A program made the position numbers and the translations under genes. Below are positions 28,901-39,500 of a DNA stretch of 64,000 bases, piece by piece; position 1 is the first letter of the stretch; each line of letters starts with the position of its first letter. The notes beneath the pieces were generated by a model that was given only the letters and a program-made list of their open reading frames with translations, made no database searches and had not been told where the DNA came from. This DNA comes from Hemibagrus wyckioides (lineage: Eukaryota > Chordata > Actinopteri > Siluriformes > Bagridae). The stretch lies in the NCBI RefSeq assembly GCF_019097595.1, contig NC_080712.1, positions 26,192,146 to 26,256,145 of the forward strand, in the 5' to 3' direction.

Positions 28901-31900
28901 TTCACATTAAACACAATTCACTTTAAACACAAATCACATTAAACACAATTCACATTAAACACAATTCACTTTAAACACAATTCACATTAAACACAATTCA
29001 CATTAAACACAATTCACATTAAACACAAATCACATTAAACACAATTCACTTTAAACACAATTCACATTAAACACAATTCACATTAAACACAATTCACTTT
29101 AAACACAATTCACATTAAACACAAATCACATTAAACACAATTCACATTAAACACAATTCACATTAAACACAATTCACTTTAAACACAATTCACATTAAAC
29201 ACAAATCACATTAAACACAATTCACATTAAACACATTTCACTTTAAACACAACTCACATTAAACACAACTCAGAACACAACTCACATTAAACACAACTCA
29301 GAACACAACTCACATTAAACACAACTCAAAAAAACACAATTCACTTAAAACACAACTTACATTAAACAAAATTCACTTAAAACACAAATCACATTAAACA
29401 CAATTCATGTTATACACAACTCACAAAAAATACAACTTATATTAAACACAACTCAAATTAAACACAATTCAAATTAAACACATTTCACTTTAAACACAAT
29501 TCACATTAAACACATTTCACTTTAAACACAATTCACATTAAACACAACTCAAATTAAACACAATTCACTTTAAACACAATTCACATTAAACACAACTCAA
29601 ATTAAACACAATTCACATTAAACACATTTCACTTTAAACACAATTCACATTAAACACAACTCACATTAAACACAACTCAGAACACAACTCACATTAAACA
29701 CAACTCAGAACACAACTCACATTAAACACAACTCAAAAAAACACAATTCACTTAAAACACAACTTACATTAAACAAAATTCACTTAAAACACAAATCACA
29801 TTAAACACAATTCATGTTATACACAACTCACAAAAAATACAACTTATATTAAACACAACTCAAATTAAACACAATTCAAATTAAACACATTTCACTTTAA
29901 ACACAATTCACATTAAACACATTTCACTTTAAACACAATTCACATTAAACACAACTCAAATTAAACACAATTCACATTAAACACATTTCACTTTAAACAC
30001 AATTCACATTAAACACAACTCACATTAAACACAACTCAGAACACAACTCACATTAAACACAACTCAGAACACAACTCACATTAAACACAACTCAAAAAAA
30101 CACAATTCACTTAAAACACAACTTACATTAAACAAAATTCACTTAAAACACAAATCACATTAAACACAATTCATGTTATACACAACTCACAAAAAATACA
30201 ACTTATATTAAACACAACTCAAATTAAACACAATTCAAATTACACTTAATTCACATTAAACACAACGTGCATTAAACACAACTACTTGACTAAACTAAGG
30301 TAATAAACAGGATATGTAATGCCAGTACATGTTAAACCTCTGTTATTTTCTATACAAATACATAAAACCTTTTATAAGATCTTGTGTATATTAATGTGTG
30401 ATTATTTCATCCCATGGCAAGCTTTGCATTTTCATTTGATCCTCTTGCACAGTAGTGTTCAGTGTGAATTATTGTGCATGATTGTGAACAGCACACACCC
30501 CGTGCACCTGAGTAATGGCTGAGCAGCTGTTCTCTTTTTATTACACAGCTGGATGTAATGCTAGGGATTTTCAGAATGAGGCAAATCTAAACCACTCCAT
30601 TAGAATCCTGTTTTAAACAGAGACATAAAAGTGAATATAAACAACTCTGTCCTGCAGATTGTCCCTCAGCTCCTAATGGTTTTGTTGAACATTTCTCAGA
30701 CTTTCTACTACAGAGACACTAATATTGCAATAGATATGAGTATTTTCAGCACATTTATGTTATATACAGTATAAATAGATAACGCATCCATGTATGTCCT
30801 ATTTTCTTCTTTTTTTCCCATAGAATCACAAAAAAACATTTTTCAGTGATGTTTTGTATCAATAAATGCTGACTTTGCAGTATTAGATCTACCCAACATC
30901 TACCCCTGTCTCCACAGTCTGGTTAATCCTTCCTCATTCGTGTATGGAAATTCTATTGACCCTTCTCGCTTTGTTCATCTGGAGGACTTAGAGTGCAACT
31001 TCCAGCCTCTCAACTTTACTTTTCAGGTATGCAAGCATTAATTTATTAGATAGTCAGGAAACTGGGAAGCTTATAGAGTAGATTTTCTTGCACTCTAAAA
31101 GTAAAAAATAAATAAATAAAATGGCTCTAGAGTGTCTTTTTGAAACAGTACCAATATCATGATGATCATGATGATATCTAAAATACAAATAATTGAAGCT
31201 GGACCTCTGCATGTATCCATTTCCCTGATGTTGTTGTTTTAGGTGATAAACAATGGGCCAAGCAGACTTCCGGGCTCCACTGTGGACATAAGGATACCCA
31301 ACAGACTAGTGGGAAATGGAGCCGACATGTTTCACATCATAGACACAGAAGTGAGTACATCCTTTAGATTGTAACATGTGTTAGTTTAACCTTCACTGGA
31401 AATGATTGGTGTCAAAAATGTCATTTCACAAGTATACAGTCAATTAAAATGACTTTGGTCATTTGTGACTGTGATTTTTATGATACACTGTGTATCAGCA
31501 CAGTGACTCACTGTATATATTATTTGTTTCATTAAAACAACACTTAGTGATTAGACTTTCTAATAAACAAGTCCCTGTGTGAAATCAGATTCAGCTGAAC
31601 ACCCTCCTGCATCTATAATTACATCAATGTAATGATTGTCAGTGTAGCCCAAATATTTACCATTAAGTCTGTCACAGCTATTGCATAAACATCCAAGCTG
31701 ATTACGATTACTCGTTTAATTTATATCCTTTCAGAATAAAGGTCAATTTAAAAGCCATTAATGCAGAATGTGTTGACATACACACTTGATATGTTACACA
31801 GACAGGCAATCATTTGTTCTGAGCCTCAGTCTGCTATGTGCACTCCTTTTTTCCCTGAATTTCTCCTTAACTTAGTCATTGTCAATTCCTAGCATCGGGC

Positions 31901-32200
31901 ATCTCTCTCCTATCACATGACCGCTAACAAGTAAGGAGGGTGAAATCTATCAATTGTTTCAATTTATTTATTCTCAATCAGAATAAAGAGCAATCTGCCC
32001 CTTTCTGCATGAGCCCATGAATGCAAACACAATTGGTCAGTGTCACCATGAATGACAGGGGAGAGGGAGAATGCTACACCTCCCTCCTTGAGAGCATGGG
32101 CAATTTTGCTGTCTTGGGCCCTGGGCCCATGGATTGGGATTCAATCCCTAGATGACAGGACAAGTGGGAGACTGCCTATACACACTATATTCAACAGAAA

Positions 32201-32274
<74 letters not shown>

Positions 32275-35200
32275 CCTTTGAGAGACCACGATCTGTTTTG
32301 CCAGTGCTTTAGAGAAGTCTTCTTCTGACAGTTTAGCAGAGTCATTGCTCTCATTTAATAAACCAGCAAGTACCTCAGGAAATACTACATAATACTAGTA
32401 AATCTGAAAATCTGAATAGAGCTATTATTTTAAATGGAATAATAAAAAAACTAACTTTGGATAAGACCCTGTTCAGGGCTATACTGGAATGTCATACTAA
32501 GCCTGTTAAAAGGTGGACAATCTTTATATCCCACCCGTCAGCTCAATATGAGTTTATTAGTGTGGGAAAGGGTATGTGTTTTATAATACCTCCTAAGTAA
32601 AGAACATAAGCAGGGAAGCATAATCATATGCTCTATGAAAAGGCCAAAATATGAAGTCCTAAACTGCTCCTCTCTTGGAATAATCAAGACAAGATACAAC
32701 ACCCAGAGTAGGAGAGAACATTACAGCAATTCTAAGAGGCATGGTTTCAGGTTTTCATGTCAAAAGGTGAAAAGAAAGCTTACTATGTAACTGCCAGGAA
32801 CCTTTGCTTTACTGAGGTGTAATGAGGTGCTGATGTGCAGTGACTACATCCTCACTGGGCTTTTTATTTTGGGCTGAAGGAGGAATGTGATTTATTCAGG
32901 AACAAGCTGATTTACGGCATACAGGACATTAGGGAGTATGTGACTCAGTGTATGTTGATGGATACCAGAGTGGTCACTTATCTTTCCAGGAAACATGGCA
33001 ATAGGAAACCTAGCTCAGAAAAAAAACTTTGCAAGAATGACATGATTTTCTGCTGAATTTCCTGCTAGCACAGAAGTGTTTCACTGCGTCACAAGATGTG
33101 GCAAAAATCATACCAGGCTCTATCTGTTACCTCCTATATCCTAGATGCTAACTCTTTTAGTAAATTAAATACATTGTGTATATTTAATATTTAATAATAA
33201 TAATGAATAAATTAGATAATTTCTCAGAATTTACAGGATTTTCATGATGAGTCTGATGATGACCATATTTCTTTTGCAAATCCTTCTATGCATGCTTTAT
33301 ACATAAATCTGTTCATGTCCAACTTGATAAATGAGGCCCAGTGTATAGCATGCATATCAGTTTCAGAGATTCCTTCATTAACTAAAGTTCATGTGATTGA
33401 ATTGGTTAGTCAACATCTAATTTATCTTGAATTGCTTTTGGCGAATAATTGAAAATATTGTATCCACATTTTAGCCACTTTCATTTTAGTCGTTTTAAAT
33501 ATGTAATTAATGGTGGAAAAATGAGCATAGAGTATTTTTGATGATGAAGCAGTGTTTTAATTGAATGTATTCCTATTCAAATATTGGATTGTTGTAAGAA
33601 CAATGTTGAGGGTGGTTGTAAAACCCTCATTTGTGGAATGGCAGAATACAGTGACACAGCTGCGGGTGGCATGAGAGCAAAACAATGGGGAAGCCATTAG
33701 ACATTTCCACAGATGGAAGCTCCTTGTCTGGCTGGAGAGGACAGAGGTGAAAAAGGCTAGAGGGGGAAGAGCTGCTAACGGACTAGTGTGAGGTGGAGGT
33801 TAAGTAATAAATCACTTGAAATGAGGAAACCTGTTCAGGAGGAGTCTCTGAACTCCTACTGATTGACCATCCTTTTATCTCTTAAATCACCCAGCAGGTC
33901 AGAGTTCACCCATATAGAATGTGGATGACTATCCCATCACATCTCAGACTCATAGGATACATCAAATGTCTTCATAAACCCACTCTGAAACTGGAACAGA
34001 ATGATGTAGTGTATGTTGAACCTGGACCTATACATTTGTGCTGCAAAAAATATAACTTATCAGCCATAAATAATGGAATACATCACGTTTTAATGCAACG
34101 TTTATTGAAGGAAGCAGCCAAAACTCATTGCTTCAGGGTTTGCTTGTAAGGCATTTCATAAAGAAAAAAGCTCATAAGAAAGTCCTGTTTCACAGAGATT
34201 ACAATATATGCAGCCATGCAGAGTGCATTCATAAGCCATTTTCAAAGTAAGTAACATTCAGGATTCAAATCATTCAAACTTGCTGCCTTCAAGCACTATT
34301 TAAACAGGATGCAGACATTCATATTCGAAATAAGTAAAATATGAAGATCTGAAAGGTCCATTGCACATGCTTTTATTCCACTCTGCTAAAGTTTTAATTT
34401 ATTGATTTCTGTTCACAATGAGGCTCCAGATCATTTCACAGGAATTCTACTAGGTCTATTTCTGTGTCCATTTTCTCAGAATTTTCAACTCGGACTTTCA
34501 CACTTCATGCTTAACCCTTTCCTGATAAATAACTGTCAGTCCTGTGTTAGTGTGTGAAAGGCTTTTGTGGTGTATTCCAGGTAGCTGAGGGCAAAGGGAA
34601 CTGTTCATGGCACAGAAACCCCACACCGTGCATCATTCCCCAGGACAGAGAGAGTATTTTCCATACCATCTTTGCATTCTTCACCAAGTCTGGCAGGAAG
34701 GTCTTGGTAAGCCAAGAATAAACTTCTCCTCTTCCTGAAAGTAAATGTTCTGTTGAGTTTGTGTTTAAAGATATTTATTTAGCATGCTATATGGTTTCCA
34801 TGAGCTACATATACATTTAAGACCCTGTTACTTTCAAGGCACCAGTGTGTGTGTGTGTGTGTGTGTGATATGATAATGTGGTGACTTCTGTCTTCAGGAC
34901 TGTGACCGGCCAGGAAGAGCCTGTCTAACCATTTCCTGTAGGCTAGGATCCCAAGCTAAAGATGAAGCTACAATTATTGATGTGCAAATGCTACTGAATA
35001 CTGAACCACTAAAGAAAGTAAGATCTGTCTTTACCAGTAATAATCAGTTTGTTCATCCCACAAAAGACTGCAAAATAATTAGCCTTTTATTTTATATAAT
35101 CTGTATTAAAATGGATTGGCCAGATTTCCATCCAAATAGTAAACATGTCCTGGTTTGTGTTTAATGCAGGACAGCTCCTCGGTTATTCAGTTTGTGACAC

Positions 35201-36507
35201 GAAGTCATGTCCAAATAGACAGCCGGGCTATGGAGGTGTCCGGTGGCCTACCAGAGGACATTTCAGTGAGTAGCAGTCTATTATCAGTTCTATTTTTAAA
35301 ATATTATAGTTAGCATTATGTCAAGGCGGTCCATTTATACTCTGCACACTTATTGGATTGCTTTCTGGGTGACTTTGAAGGGAAAGCTTATACTGAATAT
35401 TTTGAGTCATGACCTATTACTCTCTATAACTCTAAACACAGTGCGATTAATGAGATTGAGATTGAGCTGAAGAAACCCCCCTCATACCCAATGCCCCAGC
35501 CACCCCCCCTCCCAAACCCATCTGCTCCTCATCCCCCAAAAGTCTTCTCAGATACACGAAGCTAGACATTCTCTTCTGCTGGTTTATAGCTGATCCCAGT
35601 AGATCTTGTGATTATGGTGATAGTGGAGGTAAAGTGGAGTCCTGGCTCTCAGCCGATTGAGTCGCTGAGCCACTTATGGGACCCTGAACCCCAACACTAC
35701 CAAACATGAAGTAATTTAGGATGGTACCAATATAATGGGCCTGTGTCCAGCCCTTGCTCATCAGCTGTAAGTAAGTAAATGGTCATGCCCCTCTGTCCCA
35801 AGGCAGTTATTTTTCATTAAAGAGAGTGGATCTTTAGAAATGAGCTCTTCCTAACATACCTCAGTTAGCTATGCTGTGTGCTCTTTGCCCAAGCCAAAGA
35901 GCATGCAGGAGCTGCTATTTTACATCACTACCAGTTGTTATAAAAACCCAAATATACCATTTTAGTGTCTCATTATCCTTGCATTTTTATTAAATATTTA
36001 AACAGGTCAATCTGTCCTTAAAAGCCCCACAAGAATTAGCCATTCTTGGTTTGTTTTAATTGAATACTATTTTATTAGTACAGACCACACCCTCAACTAG
36101 ATTGCAGTGTGGTTGAGATTGTGGAATTTTAGCTGGAATTCTGAGTGGCGCTATAAGTATATAGACAATAAGTATAATAGGGAAGAGACTGGGAGGTGAT
36201 AGGGCAGAAGTTAACTAGAAGAAGCTGGACGCGTGTTCTTTCCCTCCAAGAAATTCTGCCTAGAATAGTGCCGAACTGCCAACTATGGGGATTTCTGTTT
36301 TTTAATCAGTTGTATCCAGGTCTCCCAAGCCATGCACCATTAAAGTCAACTGGCAACATTGATTAGTACTCGTTCGAGATGTGGAAATCTGACAAGCCGT
36401 GTTGTGGTTAAGACTTGGATTTAAAACTCTATTTTTGTTCCTGCACTTCAGGTTAAATTCTTCCACATTTTAAGGTCACAGACCATATATTGCATGTCAG
36501 TACTAAA

Positions 36508-36562
<55 letters not shown>

Positions 36563-39500
36563 CATGGAACAGTGATTTAAGTGAAAATGTGTGAAATTTA
36601 TGAAAACTAGTACAGTATTTTTATTTTCCTTTTTAATGCACTGTGCCTGTCTTCATTTCTAAGAAATAAGAAATATCTGAGCATTTATATGTAATCATTG
36701 TAATAGTTTATATTTTTAACATTAACTGAATGATTTAAAACCAGGCAGACATGCAGTACGTGATCCAAACACTTCATTCCAAACACATATCTGTGCACTG
36801 CAGTGAAATTTCACTTTCTAAAATAAAATCCAACTGTAACTCTCTCAGGTTGTGATGCTTTTTTCACCCTATCTGTTAAAGGAATGATTGTGAGAATCTG
36901 TGTATGTTTTCGTCTAATCTTGCTTTGTTACCTTGCAGCTGGTGTTTGAGGCATTGCACAGTCAGGAGCCCAGGGGTTATGTGGTGGGCTGGATCATTGC
37001 CATCAGTCTGCTAGTGGGGATCCTCATCTTCCTCCTGCTGGCTGTGCTGCTCTGGAAGGTATTGTTTTAGCCTATAAAAACCAGAATGATTGACTAAGAG
37101 CATACAGTCTTGTGACTCTGGGTTTTAGTCATAGTCACGGGTATTCTGCTTCTTATTTCACCCTTTACCTCCTGACCTGGATATCCCGTACATTCACAAT
37201 GCTTGATTGTTTGAACGATTTGCAGAGGTCATTGAAGAACGTGAACTATCAGGTCATACATCCATTGCCATACTGCAGTATGCAAAAAGAAGAACTTCTC
37301 AGTGCAAAAGAAGCTTACCTCATATGTGCTAAGAGTTCTTTCTTTGCCTTCAGATGCTTTCACAATATTGTAGTAATGACATTGTCTTAAATCATGCTAC
37401 CTACTTGCACATTTCTCTCTAAAATGAGGCATCCTTCCAGCAGTATACAACCCCAGGCTATTAACAGACAGTGTGGGAGTCTTTCCTTCCCTTTTTCATA
37501 AGCATCACATGCCCCAAAGGTCTAATGTATACTGTCGTTTACGCACTTGTCTTGTGAAGGGCAGCTTTTGTTGGAAAAAATGGCCTAAGGGGCCAATTAA
37601 GAGATCCCATCCTGTCATTGCGACCATGAAAAGGACAAAAGCAAGCACAGCACCTCAAAAGAGACGTGGCAATGAAACCGATTTCAAGCTTGTTCCCTCC
37701 AAATTCTTACTTTTATTTTCTTCCATTTTCCGCCGGGAAAAACACAACAAAATCTTGGAATGTTGGTACAGGGATACATTTCGCTCTCATTCCCCAACAC
37801 CCTGAATCTGCCAAAACAAACCCCTTTTACAAGAGCTGCATATATCCAGCATAGAAGATATTCAGGAAATGCCTGAGGAGAACGGAGGTCTAAATCAATA
37901 AATAGCGCGCAAAGCAAAGACAAATCTACTGAGTCACCCAAAGAGAAACATCATTTTAACAGCTCTGACAGTTACTGACCTTCACAGTGCTTTATTTGTC
38001 TTTCTGATCATACAGTATAAAGATACCAACTGTACATCTGTCCATCACTCCATCTGTTGAATAATTCCTAAATTTACCCTTGAAAATTTGTACATGTTTG
38101 GCAAGTGTTTTCTCAGGGCCTTGAATTTGAGGAAACAAGGCTGTAATGCTCTTTCCCAGAGGTACACTTGTTGTCTCACAGTTCTCATTTGCACAAGGTT
38201 GTAGGGATGTGTCTTGTTTTTCATTTCCCAGGGCTTCATAATGGTGCTCAACATCATCCTCTTTAATAAAGTGTGCACTGAAATGGACTCAGCAGTCTCT
38301 TACCCCACATTCCATGATAGTGGACCAATCAGAGCATGATAAACAAAACATGACAAAAATAGCTCCAAAATCAAGTGTTTTGATATGAATGTAACTTCTC
38401 ATTAATCAGCATTAGTCTGAAAACCTTTGTGAAACAAACCCTAAATAACTGATTAAACCAATTAGGATCCATTATCTAATCTAGATATTTACCTAATGAA
38501 TGTTTGTAGCAGACACATCATTTTATATAGAGCTACTGATCTTGTACAGATTTGTGTTGGTGTCTGACAAAAAGCTAATGAACATACATTCTTCTTCAGA
38601 GTTTTCCACTGGATATTGCACTGCAAGCAATTAATTTAATTATCACTTTATTGCAGCACAAAACCTGGTTTACTCTGCCAGAAGGTTCATCTACATTTAC
38701 GGCATTTGGCAGACACCCTTATCCAGAGCAATTGTTATTTTATCTCTTTTTTATATATATACACAGCTGAGCAGTTAAGGGTTAAGGGCCATGCTCAAGG
38801 GCCCAGCAGTGGCAGCTTGGTGGACCTGGGATTCAAATTCACAACATTCCAATCATTAGTCCAACTCCATAACCACTAAGCTTCCACTTCCCAATGTTCG
38901 GAATTGGACGTAGAGTTTTCAGCAAGAAGCTGAGCCAAACATACTTCCCATGTCTCTAGATTTACACCCTAGTAAAAACTTTTTGGAAAAAGGAAGTCAG
39001 ATTGCAAAAACTTAAGAATAATAAGGCGCTTAAAAATATTGTGCGTAGCGGACAAGATCAAATGTGTCACCAAACTTTTTAATCCTTGGAAAATAATACT
39101 CTGTCAGCCAGGGTAATTGAGTTAATGAGTTCTCGTTGAGTAAAATACTTAAGTAATTTTATGTTGTTACTATATTAAAGTATTATTTTGCCATATTTAT
39201 ACTATGAGTATTATTGAAATCCAAAAAAATCCTCTTTAGCCCTGGATAGCCAATGACGGTACACCTCACTAGAATGGGTTCAATATAGAATCCAATCAAG
39301 TGTAGGGAAAAATTATTAAAAATCATGTCAATTTTATAGGCTGTGACTTCCTATCATGCACAGTGTAGTTATGCTACATTCTTGTGCTATCGGAATGATC
39401 GTAAATACGAGTTTCGCACTAGAACACTGCACATGAGTGACCTCAATGTGACTGGGAGACTTTTTTTTTATATACCTGAGTTCCTGAGATGAAACAAGTC

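Larger units (their letters stand above)
26947..30917 (+). other. itga9: itga9 intron holding the satellite
   Basis: Apart from the satellite, this intron has about 630 bp of AT-rich sequence (30284-30917) before the acceptor TCTCCACAG. Nothing in that part is recognised. Confidence 0.8.

Noticed and set aside
26973..30283. Regular short repeats suggesting a CRISPR array
   Set aside because: There are no unique spacers between repeats. The array is head-to-tail 16-bp monomers inside an intron of a vertebrate gene.
37473..37854. Overlapping open frames of 110 and 62 codons in the last itga9 intron
   Set aside because: No domain, no splice-site support and no similarity that I recognise.
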